Position numbers and translations under genes: made by a program. The notes beneath the pieces were generated by a model, which saw only the letters and a list, made by a program, of their open reading frames with translations, was not told where the DNA came from and did no database searches. From Cohnella baijiui (lineage in GTDB: Bacteria > Bacillota > Bacilli > Paenibacillales > Paenibacillaceae): a stretch of 64,000 bases of DNA. The stretch is from contig NZ_JAJFOW010000022.1 in assembly GCF_020731285.1 (NCBI RefSeq), positions 1-64,000 on the forward strand, written 5' to 3'. This document shows, in pieces, positions 49,735 to 58,032 of the stretch (position 1 is the stretch's first letter; every line of letters starts with the position of its first letter).

Positions 49735-50841
49735 TCAATATCGTACGCGGTCTCCGTCGCTGAGCGGTTCGCTGGATGCCGTGACGAACTGCTCGTTCGG
49801 CATCATCCCGTCCGTTACGACCGTATCTTTGTTCTCGTCTTGGATTCGGAGATAGGTTTTGCTAACGTAATAGGCGGAGCCGAGCGGCCCGTCCTTTTCC
49901 TTCACCGTAAAGATGTAGTAGCCGCTGTTGTCCTGATGAAGCGCCGACTTCGGGATTTGCATGCCGAAGGAATGGCTCGAACTCGTGATGCTGACGGAGG
50001 CTTTCAGGCCCGGTTGCAGCTTGGCCTCCTTCACGTCGAACGTGATTTTCTTGTTGGTCTCCTCCGCCCCGCTCTCGCCACTGGCGCCTTTGGCGTCCGA
50101 CACCGCGTCCTCGATCGCGGAAATCTTTCCTTCGATTGTCCTCCGCGGCGTCTCCTCGACTTGAATGCTGACCTTGTCGCCGATGCGAAGCGCGGAAGCG
50201 TCGTTGCTGTCCGCCACGACGGAGAATTGATAGCCCGAGCTATCGTCGGCGACTTCGACGACCGGTTGGCCGCGGCCGGCCGTGACGCCCTCGGAAACGT
50301 TAATCGCCGTCACGACGCCGTCCACCGGCGAAGTCAGCGTACCGCCATCCGCGATCTGCTGCTTCAGATCGTCGATCTTGCGCTTCTGCATCTGCAGATC
50401 CAGTCGCTTCGCTTCAATATCGCGCTTCTGATTGTCGATCCCGGCCGTATCGTCATTCCACAGCATCGTCTTCAGTTGATCCGCCAGCTTGGCCAACTGC
50501 AGCTCTTGCTGATCGTAGCGGGCCTGTTCGTCCTCCAACGTTCTTTGTGTCGAAGACGTATCGAACGTGAGGAGCGGATCGCCGCGCTTCACGCGGTCGT
50601 TTTTGCTTTTGAGGATCTTGACGACCGTCCAATCCCCCTTCGTATAGAGCGGAGCGGTATAGGCCGGCTGGAGGAATCCTTCGCCCGATACGGTGAGCTC
50701 GAGTCCGCCCGTCTCGGGCTTGTCTACGGACACCTTGGGCAGCGACAAGCCTTGAATCGTATTGGACAGAAACGTCAGGACGAGCAGGATGGCGAAAAAC
50801 AAGCCGATCGTCCAGCGCAGCGCTTTTTTGCGTCGTTGCAT
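49735..50841 (-). CDS. HlyD/RND-type membrane-fusion adaptor subunit
   Basis: Efflux periplasmic-adaptor-like protein of 368 residues with one N-terminal helix (about 9-27), a lipoyl/barrel-sandwich part (TKGDWTVVKILKSKNDRVKRGDPLL and SPVDGVVTAINVSEGVTAG), a helical hairpin (about 103-160, coiled coil) and beta-barrel domains. In Firmicutes such proteins usually accompany MacAB-like ABC exporters. Here it is embedded between importer permeases and the solute-binding protein, with no exporter ATPase or permease nearby. It may position or modify the binding protein, or serve an unlinked exporter. Confidence 0.9.
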   Translation of the reverse strand: MQRRKKALRWTIGLFFAILLVLTFLSNTIQGLSLPKVSVDKPETGGLELTVSGEGFLQPAYTAPLYTKGDWTVVKILKSKNDRVKRGDPLLTFDTSSTQRTLEDEQARYDQQELQLAKLADQLKTMLWNDDTAGIDNQKRDIEAKRLDLQMQKRKIDDLKQQIADGGTLTSPVDGVVTAINVSEGVTAGRGQPVVEVADDSSGYQFSVVADSNDASALRIGDKVSIQVEETPRRTIEGKISAIEDAVSDAKGASGESGAEETNKKITFDVKEAKLQPGLKASVSITSSSHSFGMQIPKSALHQDNSGYYIFTVKEKDGPLGSAYYVSKTYLRIQDENKDTVVTDGMMPNEQFVTASSEPLSDGDRVRY

Positions 50842-50867
50842 GTGCGAATGTCGCCTCCTTCTACCGG

Positions 50868-51737
50868 TTAGCCTTTGATGCCCGACATCTGAATCCCCTC
50901 CACGAGATGCTCTTCGCCATACAGGAAGATGAGCACCATCGGCGTCATGTACAGCACGGATGCGGCGAACGCGACGCCGCGCGCCCCTTCGGCGATATAG
51001 GCCAAGTAGACGGACAACGGCTGACGGATCGGCTCGCTCAGGAACAGGAGCGGCTGCTCGACCATGTTCCAGTTGTCCACGAACGACAGGAGGACGAGAG
51101 CGGCGATGCCCGGCTTGACGAGCGGCAAGGCGATGTGCAGGAATGCCCGCAAGTGGCCTGCACCGTCGATCTTGGCCGCTTCCAGATAGCCGTTCGGGAT
51201 GCCGCTCATGAACTGCCGCATCAGGAATACGCCGAAGGAGGCGAAAATGCCGGGCAGCACGATCGCTCCGTAGCTCTTCAGGAGGCCCAACTGCTGCGCC
51301 ACGAGATAGTTCGGCACGAGCGTCACCTGAAAGGGCATGAGCATCGTGAGCAGGTAGACGAAGAAGAGCTTGTCTCTCCCGGGGAAAACCAGCTTGGCGA
51401 ACGCGTATCCGGCCAAGGTCCCGACAACGGCCTGACCGATGATGATGGGGAGCGTCAGCTTCGCCGAATTCCAGAAGTGCAGCAGAAACTTCGGACGCTT
51501 AAGCAAGATCTCGTTGTATTGGGACAGCGTCGCGCGCTCCGGGATGAGCCGAATCGCGGCATGATCCCGGGTGGCCGTCGAGTCGGCTCCGAGCGCGTCG
51601 TAATGCCGGCCGATCTCCTGCTCGGCCATGAACGAATTGCTGACCGTCAGGACGACGGGGAATAAGATCATCAGCGCGAACGCGGCCAGCAGCAACCATT
51701 TCAGGAGCGTCGACATCTGGCGCAGCGCATTCCTCAT
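50868..51737 (-). CDS. Carbohydrate ABC transporter permease (MalG type)
   Basis: Six-helix permease of 289 residues with the EAA loop YLEAAKIDGAGHLRAFLHIALP and the typical LTMLMPFQVTLVPNYL segment. The start is ATG 51737, overlapping the upstream permease stop in an ATGA junction. A 35-residue extension after helix 1 (EIGRHYDALGADSTATRDH) is longer than usual. It is followed by the HlyD-type adaptor. Confidence 0.95.
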   Translation of the reverse strand: MRNALRQMSTLLKWLLLAAFALMILFPVVLTVSNSFMAEQEIGRHYDALGADSTATRDHAAIRLIPERATLSQYNEILLKRPKFLLHFWNSAKLTLPIIIGQAVVGTLAGYAFAKLVFPGRDKLFFVYLLTMLMPFQVTLVPNYLVAQQLGLLKSYGAIVLPGIFASFGVFLMRQFMSGIPNGYLEAAKIDGAGHLRAFLHIALPLVKPGIAALVLLSFVDNWNMVEQPLLFLSEPIRQPLSVYLAYIAEGARGVAFAASVLYMTPMVLIFLYGEEHLVEGIQMSGIKG

Positions 51738-52609
51738 GACAGCGCCTCCCTCGACCGGCGTTCCAGCCGGAACAGGATATACACCGTGACCCCGATCACG
51801 ATCGACAGCAGGACGGCCGCCGCCGTCAGCTTCGGATAGTCCAGCGATTGGAACATGTTGTTCATGAAGTGCTGGAGCGTGTAGATGGCGTCGTTCGGAT
51901 AAGCGCCCGCCACCAGGTACGTCTCGCGGAATACCTTGAACGACTGGACGATGCTCATGACGATCACGAAGAAGGAAGTCGGGGCGAGCCCCGGCCAGGT
52001 GATGTGCAGAAACTGCCGGACCGCTCCAGCGCCGTCGATGGACGCCGATTCGTACTGTTCCGCCGGAATGTTGGACAGACCCGCGAGGAAAATGATCAGG
52101 TTGTAGCCGACATTTTTCCACACGAATACGATCAGCATGACGGCGAGCGCCCATCGGGTGTTCATCCAGTCGACGGGATCGGATCCCCAATGGAGGAAAA
52201 AGCCATTGATCGCGCCTTTCCAATGAAAAAGCGTCTGCCAGACCAGGATAACGGAGGCGACGGGGACGACCAGCGGCATGAGGAACATCGTCCTGAACGA
52301 CTGCCGGAACGGCAGCTTCCCTCTCAGCAGCAGCGCCAGCCCTAGCGATGCCGCGTAAAGCAGCGGAACGCCAAAGCCGGCAAACGTCAGGGAATTGGCG
52401 AACGCTTTGCGGAACGAACCGCTGGCCCACAAGATTCGGTAATTCTCGAAACCGACAAAATGGCCGCTGACGGGATTGTCGATCAGCGAGTAATAGGCGA
52501 CCGCGCCGAACGGGAGGATGAAGAACAGAAGAAATCCCGCCAGGCTCGGCGCCAGGAACAGCAGCACGAACGGCGCGTCCCGGCGGTATTGAAGACTCGG
52601 CCGCTTCAG
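51734..52609 (-). CDS. Carbohydrate ABC transporter permease (MalF type), probable CTG start
   Basis: Six-helix permease of 291 residues with the EAA loop EQYESASIDGAGAVRQFLHI. The best ribosome binding site, GGAAGGAGG, lies seven bases before a CTG at 52609, giving (M)KRPSLQYRRDAPFVLLF, a normal basic N terminus. No ATG, GTG or TTG is correctly placed: an in-frame ATG further upstream would put the ribosome binding site inside the gene, and the next GTG would remove the basic residues before helix 1. First gene of the operon, divergent from the OmpR-type regulator. Confidence 0.9.
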   Translation of the reverse strand: MKRPSLQYRRDAPFVLLFLAPSLAGFLLFFILPFGAVAYYSLIDNPVSGHFVGFENYRILWASGSFRKAFANSLTFAGFGVPLLYAASLGLALLLRGKLPFRQSFRTMFLMPLVVPVASVILVWQTLFHWKGAINGFFLHWGSDPVDWMNTRWALAVMLIVFVWKNVGYNLIIFLAGLSNIPAEQYESASIDGAGAVRQFLHITWPGLAPTSFFVIVMSIVQSFKVFRETYLVAGAYPNDAIYTLQHFMNNMFQSLDYPKLTAAAVLLSIVIGVTVYILFRLERRSREALS

Positions 52610-52781
52610 ATGGGTACCTCCTTCCGAGGATGCTCCGCAGCGCGTCCTCTCGAACTCGCACCCCATCATAGCCGCGTTGTGTGACAACCGTGTGACAGCC
52701 TTCGGGATGACAAAGCCGCGCGAGCCACTTACAATAAGGGTGCTAATGGAAGCGAACGGAACCGAAGAAAGGTGGGGCGTC

Positions 52782-53477
52782 ATGCAGCCGAAAGTGCTGA
52801 TAATCGAGGATGAACGGCGAATCCGGGAGTTGATCGCCGACTATCTGGAGGAAGAGGGACTGGCCTGGTGCGAATGCGAACGGGGCGACGCGGCTCTGGA
52901 AACGTTCCGCCTGCAGGCGCCGCAGCTCGTCCTGCTTGACATCTTGATGCCCGGCCTGGATGGGTACGACGTGTGCGAAGCGATTCGGGCCGAGTCGAAT
53001 GTGCCGATCATCTTCCTGACAGCCAAGTCGGAAGAGGACGACAAACTGCTCGGATACGACCTCGGCGCCGACGACTATATGACCAAGCCGTTCAGCCCGA
53101 AAGTGCTGGCGGCCAAGATCAAAGCTTTGCTAAAGCGGGCGGAGGCACCCAAAAAAGAGGGGTCTGAAGCCGGCGAAACGGAAGCTTTGGAGGTGGACGA
53201 ACTGAAGCTGAACGTCTCGGCGAGGGAAGCGTCGCTGGCGGGATCGCCTCTGGCGCTGTCGCCCAAAGAATTCGACCTGCTGCTGTACTTCGTCCGCAAC
53301 CGCAATCGGGTGCTCAGCCGCGAGATGCTGCTGAACGCTGTCTGGGGATTTGACTACGAAGGGGACGTCCGGACGGTCGATACCCATGTGAAGCGTCTGC
53401 GCCAGAAGCTGGGGGACCGGGCGAAATGGATCGTGACGCTGAGAGGCAACGGTTACCGGATGAAGGTGGCGTCATGA
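52782..53477 (+). CDS. OmpR/PhoB-type response regulator
   Basis: Regulator of 231 residues: receiver domain 1-118 with IIEDE, phospho-acceptor Asp53 in LLDILMP, Thr in FLTAK and Lys in MTKPFSP; C-terminal winged helix (about 135-230) with LSPKEFDLLLYFVRNRNRVLSREML and VDTHVKRLRQKLG. The start is ATG 52782 with AAAGGTGG upstream; the frame extends back but without a ribosome binding site. It is coupled to the kinase by an ATGA overlap. The divergent ABC operon is the probable target. Confidence 0.95.
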   Translation: MQPKVLIIEDERRIRELIADYLEEEGLAWCECERGDAALETFRLQAPQLVLLDILMPGLDGYDVCEAIRAESNVPIIFLTAKSEEDDKLLGYDLGADDYMTKPFSPKVLAAKIKALLKRAEAPKKEGSEAGETEALEVDELKLNVSAREASLAGSPLALSPKEFDLLLYFVRNRNRVLSREMLLNAVWGFDYEGDVRTVDTHVKRLRQKLGDRAKWIVTLRGNGYRMKVAS

Positions 53478-55114
53478 CGCCATGGAGACACTCGATCGCC
53501 TTCCGGTTGTTCGCCATTACCTTTCTCGTCGTGATGCTGCTGCTGGGAGGACTTTTGTCGGCGTTGGCGGGCAGCTTCTCTTCGTTTTACGAGCGCCGGC
53601 AGATCCGGGATATCACATCGCAGATGAATCTCATCAAAGACCGGTACGCGAGCGAAGAGACATCGTCTTCCCCGTCCGGGTTCCCTTCCTACCTCTCCCG
53701 ATTCGAGAACGATTTTTATGCGTCCATCTCTTTGGTGAAGTTTGACGAAGGCACGATCATGATTCAAAGCGGGGCACAGGACAAGTCGGGCGCGTCCGAT
53801 GACGCCCTGCTGCCCGATTCGCCGTTTAATCCTTTGCTGAAATTCCCAAGCCCGGGATTCGACGAGCAAACGAGAAAGTTCATGCTTGCGCTGGTAGAAT
53901 GGCGAACTGACCCTCAAGCCATGGAACGGGTGCTGATGCAGGGCAAGACGCTGGTGTACCGGACGAAAGGCGTCGGATCGGAGAAGTCCGGGGGCGATCA
54001 GCTGATCGCGGTCGCTCCGTTCCATTCGGACGGCAAGGGCAACGGAACCGTCCTGTTCGCCGCCTCTTCGCTGCAGCCGGTCATCGGAGCCGCGAGCGTC
54101 ATTCGCGATTTCTCGTGGTACGCGTTCGGCATCTCGTTCGTGCTGGTGACGCTGCTCGCCTTCCTGTATGCCGGCATCCTCACCAAGCCGCTCCGCTCCT
54201 TGAACGAACGTGCCGGCCGGCTCGCGTCGCTCGATTTTTCCGCCCGCATCCGCTGGCGGCGCAAGGACGAGATCGGCCGGCTCGCGCAGTCGTTCGACTT
54301 CCTCGCCGACAATCTGCAGCGGGCGCTCGAGGATCTCCAGACGGCCAACGACAAGCTGCGAGCGGATATCGAGAAAGAGAAAAAGCTGGAGCGGATGCGC
54401 CGCGACTTTGTGACCGGGGTATCGCACGAGCTTAAGACGCCGATCAGCCTGATCGGAGGGTATGCGGAAGGCTTGCAGGACAACATCGGTTCGGGGGTCA
54501 AGCGGGAGAAGTACGTCGAGGTGATCCTCGACGAAACCCGCCGCATGTCGGCGATCGTCGGCGACATGCTGGACCTGTCCCATCTCGAGGCCGGTCAATA
54601 CAGCCTCAATCGGGAGCCGTTCGACGCGGCGGAGCTGCTGCGGGAGTCTGCCGTTCGCGCGCAAGCGCTCGGAGCCGGGCGGAACATACGCGTGGCGTTG
54701 GCCTTGCCCGAACAAGAGAACGGGACCGTCCCCGCGATGGCGGATCGGTCCCGAATCGGACAAGTGCTGACGAATCTGGTGACGAACGCCGTTCGGCATG
54801 CGCCAGCCGGCGGGACGGTTACGATCGCGGCCGCGGCGGAAGGCGAAGGATGGCGATTGTCCGTCCATAATGAGGGCGACCCCATCCCGGAGGAGGAACT
54901 CTCTCGTATCTGGGTACAATTCTACCGCATCGACAAAGCGCGCAACCGGTCCAGCGGGGGGACCGGGATCGGGCTCGCCATCGTGAAGCAAATTCTCGAG
55001 CTTCACGGCAGCCGCTGCGAGGCGACGAACGAGCGCGACGGCGTGACGTTTGCCTTCACGCTGCCTGGGGCGGCGCGCTTCGACGTATGGGACGCACGAG
55101 CCGAAGCGCTATGA
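53474..55114 (+). CDS. HisKA-type sensor histidine kinase
   Basis: Kinase of 546 residues: helix 1 (about 10-33), an extracellular domain of about 200 residues, helix 2 (about 225-248), HAMP (TKPLRSLNERAGRLASLDFSARI), a HisKA domain with the H box VSHELKTPISLIGGY, N box NLVTNAVRHA and G boxes near RSSGGTGIGLAIVKQIL. The signal is unknown. It forms an operon with the OmpR-type regulator and lies next to a sugar ABC operon that is more often controlled by YesMN pairs. Confidence 0.95.
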   Translation: MTPWRHSIAFRLFAITFLVVMLLLGGLLSALAGSFSSFYERRQIRDITSQMNLIKDRYASEETSSSPSGFPSYLSRFENDFYASISLVKFDEGTIMIQSGAQDKSGASDDALLPDSPFNPLLKFPSPGFDEQTRKFMLALVEWRTDPQAMERVLMQGKTLVYRTKGVGSEKSGGDQLIAVAPFHSDGKGNGTVLFAASSLQPVIGAASVIRDFSWYAFGISFVLVTLLAFLYAGILTKPLRSLNERAGRLASLDFSARIRWRRKDEIGRLAQSFDFLADNLQRALEDLQTANDKLRADIEKEKKLERMRRDFVTGVSHELKTPISLIGGYAEGLQDNIGSGVKREKYVEVILDETRRMSAIVGDMLDLSHLEAGQYSLNREPFDAAELLRESAVRAQALGAGRNIRVALALPEQENGTVPAMADRSRIGQVLTNLVTNAVRHAPAGGTVTIAAAAEGEGWRLSVHNEGDPIPEEELSRIWVQFYRIDKARNRSSGGTGIGLAIVKQILELHGSRCEATNERDGVTFAFTLPGAARFDVWDARAEAL

Positions 55115-55167
55115 ATCGGAGCCGTCTTCTTTTCGCCGCATCCGTTTCGAAGCGTCCCCTTTTCCGC

Positions 55168-56175
55168 TTAGGTCCAGTCGAACAAGACGCCGGCGTAACG
55201 CTCTTTATCGTTCCTTAAGCCCTCATACGCCTCCGCGGCCTGCTCCGGCCGGAGCACGTGGCTGATCAGCGGCTCGACCTGCAGCTTGCGCTGCGCCATC
55301 AAGCGGAAGACGATCTGCGAATTGCGGACGAGCGAGTGCTTGACGAACGGATCGGGTGCGACCGGATAGCGCCACTCGTGCGCGCCCCGAATGGTGATGC
55401 TGCCTTGGTTGTTCAGATGCACGTAATTCAGCAGCTCCGTGACGTCGGTCCGGTATTCCCCGCGCGGGCTGCCCAGCAGGATCAGCTCGCCGTATTGGGC
55501 GAGCAGCGGCAGGTTGTCCACAGCCGCCTTCGGCACGCCCGTCGCTTCGATCAGCGCGGAGACGCCCTCGCCGTTCGTCCGTTTCAAGACTTCCTCTAGG
55601 ACGTCAACCTGTTCCGGATGTAGCGCCGCGTCGATTCCGACCTCCTCGGCCAGCTGCAGGCGCCGGGGCGACAAGTCGACGCCGTACAAGGAAGCGCCCT
55701 GAAGCTTGGCCAACTGCGATGCCATATGGCCCACGAGTCCCAGCCCGGTCACGACGACGGCGTCGCCCAGCTCGATATTCGAGACGCGCACCGACGTGAA
55801 CGCGACCGTAGCCAGCCGCACGAACGGAATCCACGACAGCGGGACGTCTTCGGGGGCTTTCAAAAACACGCCTTCCGCGGGGACGACCTGATAAGCCGAA
55901 TGATCGCCGTAATGGAATACAACGTCGCCGGGCTTGAATTCCCGCACCTCGGCGCCGACCTCGACAATTTCGCTTACGGCTGCATAGCCGGGCACGCCCG
56001 GCATGGGAAACCAGCCCTCACGTCCCGACAGGCACGCCAGCTCGGTCCCCGGGCTGATCAGCGTGAACTTTTTTTTCACGAGCGCTTCCTTCGGGCCAAG
56101 CGCGGCTGAAGCGAGCTTCGTCTCCTGCGTTTCGACCTGCCATGGCGCCGTGAACACGATTTGCTTGTTATTCAT
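55168..56175 (-). CDS. Zinc-type alcohol dehydrogenase-like protein (MDR superfamily)
   Basis: Medium-chain dehydrogenase/reductase of 335 residues. The N-terminal GroES-like domain contains ISPGTELACLSGREGWFPMPGVPGYAAVSEIVEVG, as in sorbitol/threonine-dehydrogenase-like and BchC-like members, and the Rossmann motif is TGLGLVGHMASQLAKLQG (about 152). The classic structural zinc cysteines are absent. The start is ATG 56175 with AAGGAG nine bases upstream; the longer frame to 56403 lacks a ribosome binding site. The substrate is probably a sugar or polyol (inference). Confidence 0.9.
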   Translation of the reverse strand: MNNKQIVFTAPWQVETQETKLASAALGPKEALVKKKFTLISPGTELACLSGREGWFPMPGVPGYAAVSEIVEVGAEVREFKPGDVVFHYGDHSAYQVVPAEGVFLKAPEDVPLSWIPFVRLATVAFTSVRVSNIELGDAVVVTGLGLVGHMASQLAKLQGASLYGVDLSPRRLQLAEEVGIDAALHPEQVDVLEEVLKRTNGEGVSALIEATGVPKAAVDNLPLLAQYGELILLGSPRGEYRTDVTELLNYVHLNNQGSITIRGAHEWRYPVAPDPFVKHSLVRNSQIVFRLMAQRKLQVEPLISHVLRPEQAAEAYEGLRNDKERYAGVLFDWT

Positions 56176-56519
56176 TGGCTTGTTCTCCTTTTCGCATGTT
56201 ACGCATCTTCGCCGTCCCGGCGCGTTCGGACGTGCGCGGCATCGTATTGAAAGCGCGGACGATTTCACGATTTTGACCGCCCGCACGTGCGGCGACAGCG
56301 TATTCATCCAAGCTTCCATCTCCGAGTTTCCCCCGCATCCCGCAGGCCGGAGACATCCCCCGGACGACGGTTCATTTAAGTATAGAATACCAGGCCGGCG
56401 CAAGCTTTAGCTCAAAACCCGATTGTTTATCCAAAACGACGACGATCATGCGAAAGCAGATTCTGATTCGCCTTCCCGGCTCATAATTTGGAAAGGAAAT
56501 GCAGACGGGAGGGAAGAGA
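56176..56519. other. Intergenic region between divergent dehydrogenase genes
   Basis: These 344 bases lie between the MDR dehydrogenase (minus) and the aldo-keto reductase (plus). I see ribosome binding sites at both edges and a TATACT-like -10 on the minus strand near 56380, but no gene, repeat or clear operator. Confidence 0.5.
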
Positions 56520-57482
56520 ATGAAATACAGAAGACTGGGCTCGTCCGGGGTCCAGGTCAGCGAGATCAGCTTGGGCAGCTGGCTGACTTATGGCGGCTAC
56601 GTCCAAGCGCGCCAAGCGGAGGATACCATCGACAAGGCGTACGAATGCGGCATCAACTTTTTCGATACGGCCAACGTGTACGGGAACGGAGAAGCCGAGA
56701 AGGTCGTCGGCCAAGCGCTTGCGAAATATCCGCGCTCTTCGTACGTCCTCGCGACGAAGGTAAGAGGTCCGATGGGCGATCGTCCCAACCAGGCAGGACT
56801 GTCCCGCAAGCACATCATGGAACAATGCGAGGCCTCGCTGAAAAGATTGGGGACGGATTACGTCGATGTCTATTACTGCCACTATCCGGACCCCGACGTT
56901 CCCCTCGAAGAAACGCTGCGCGCCATGAATGACCTGGTGCAGCAGGGAAAAGCGCTGTATATCGGGATCAGCAATATGAGCGCGCAGCACATTCGCGAGG
57001 CCGTGCGGGTCACGAACAGCAGAGACTGGCATCCGATCGCGGCCAACCAGCCGCTGTATAATCTATTCGCGAACGAGATCGAAAAGGAAATCATCCCATT
57101 GTGCCGGGACAACGGAATCGGCCAAGTCGTGTATTCCCCGCTCGCCCAGGGCGTGCTGACGGGCAAGTACAAGACGGTCGCTCCCGCAAGTCCGGAAAGC
57201 CGGGCAAGCCAAGCTGAGGGAAGCCAAGCGGTACAGCATTGGTTAAAGGAAACCTACGTCTCGAAAGCGAGCAAACTCCAAACCGTGGCCGAATCCTTCG
57301 GACTCGCTTTGTCGCAGTTGGCATTGGCTTGGACCCTCCGGCACGAGAACGTATCCAGCGCGCTGATCGGGGCCAGCCGCCCCGAGCAAGTGGAAGAAAA
57401 CTGTCGGGCCTCCGGCATCCGGCTCGATTCGGAACAGTGGAAGCTCGTAGAGGAAACTTGTAACGAACCGTCGGAAGTCTGA
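56520..57482 (+). CDS. Aldo/keto reductase
   Basis: NADPH-dependent TIM-barrel reductase of 320 residues, AKR family with similarity to potassium-channel beta-subunit-type members. The catalytic tetrad is visible: Asp and Tyr in FFDTANVYGNG, Lys in LATKV and His in YYCHYPDP. YSPLAQGVLTGKY and the C-terminal SSALIGASRPEQVEEN form the cofactor site. The start is ATG 56520 with GGGAGGG upstream. It is divergent from the MDR dehydrogenase, so both may act on related carbonyl or polyol substrates. Confidence 0.95.
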   Translation: MKYRRLGSSGVQVSEISLGSWLTYGGYVQARQAEDTIDKAYECGINFFDTANVYGNGEAEKVVGQALAKYPRSSYVLATKVRGPMGDRPNQAGLSRKHIMEQCEASLKRLGTDYVDVYYCHYPDPDVPLEETLRAMNDLVQQGKALYIGISNMSAQHIREAVRVTNSRDWHPIAANQPLYNLFANEIEKEIIPLCRDNGIGQVVYSPLAQGVLTGKYKTVAPASPESRASQAEGSQAVQHWLKETYVSKASKLQTVAESFGLALSQLALAWTLRHENVSSALIGASRPEQVEENCRASGIRLDSEQWKLVEETCNEPSEV

Positions 57483-57525
57483 CTTCGAACGAATCTGCAG
57501 GCGCGGGCCACGCTGGCCGCGCCTA

Positions 57526-57558
57526 TTGACAGTTTCATTGTACTACATACATAATACA
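57526..57558 (+). promoter_or_regulatory. gntR promoter with overlapping operator
   Basis: TTGACA (57526-57531) and CATAAT (57550-57555) are 18 bp apart. The dyad TGTA-N-TA...TA-N-TACA (57539-57558) covers spacer and -10 box. The same 20-bp element, with two mismatches, recurs at 57998 before the next gene, so it is the likely binding site of the GntR protein. Confidence 0.82.
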
Positions 57559-57575
57559 GTTAACCGAGGAAGCGG

Positions 57576-57959
57576 GTGAAAACGCGCGTGTTGAACTTTT
57601 ACGAGCTCAAGCTGAACAACCGGGAACCCGTCTATCTCCAAGCGGCGCTGTACGTCAAACGGCAGATTCTGCTGCGCAAGGCGGTGTCGGGAGACAAGCT
57701 GCCGTCCCGGCGGGAGATCGCCGCCCAGCTGAACATCAATCCGAATACGGTCCAGAAGGCGTTCAAGCTGATGGAGGATGAAGGCTACGTCCGTACGAGC
57801 AGCACGCTCGGCAGCGTTATTTATGTGGACGACGACATCCTGAAGCGCATCGAGACCGAACTGACGCGGGAGCTCGTCCAATCGTTCGTCGAATCGGCCA
57901 AGGACATCCAACTGTCGTTCAAGACAGTCGTCGAACTGATCAGCGAATATTGGGAGTAA
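57576..57959 (+). CDS. GntR family regulator, YtrA subfamily
   Basis: Short GntR regulator of 127 residues: a winged helix (YLQAALYVKRQILLRKAVSGDKLPSRREIAAQLNINPNTVQKAFKLMEDEGYV) and a brief dimerisation helix, as in YtrA. GTG start at 57576 with GAGG six bases upstream. Such regulators repress adjacent ABC exporter operons and respond to cell-envelope stress. Two copies of one dyad, at its own promoter and before the following gene, suggest it represses both. Confidence 0.93.
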   Translation: MKTRVLNFYELKLNNREPVYLQAALYVKRQILLRKAVSGDKLPSRREIAAQLNINPNTVQKAFKLMEDEGYVRTSSTLGSVIYVDDDILKRIETELTRELVQSFVESAKDIQLSFKTVVELISEYWE

Positions 57960-57997
57960 GCCGGGGCTGCGGTTTCGCCGAGTTGTCGTGACTTGCC

Positions 57998-58017
57998 TGT
58001 ACTACATATCTAATACA
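57998..58017 (+). promoter_or_regulatory. Second copy of the GntR operator
   Basis: The element at 57998-58017 matches that at 57539-57558 in 18 of 20 positions, including both TGTA/TACA ends and the inner TA steps. It lies 16 bp upstream of the membrane-protein start, implying a second repressed promoter inside the cluster. Confidence 0.8.
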
Positions 58018-58032
58018 ATAGAGGTGGTTCGA

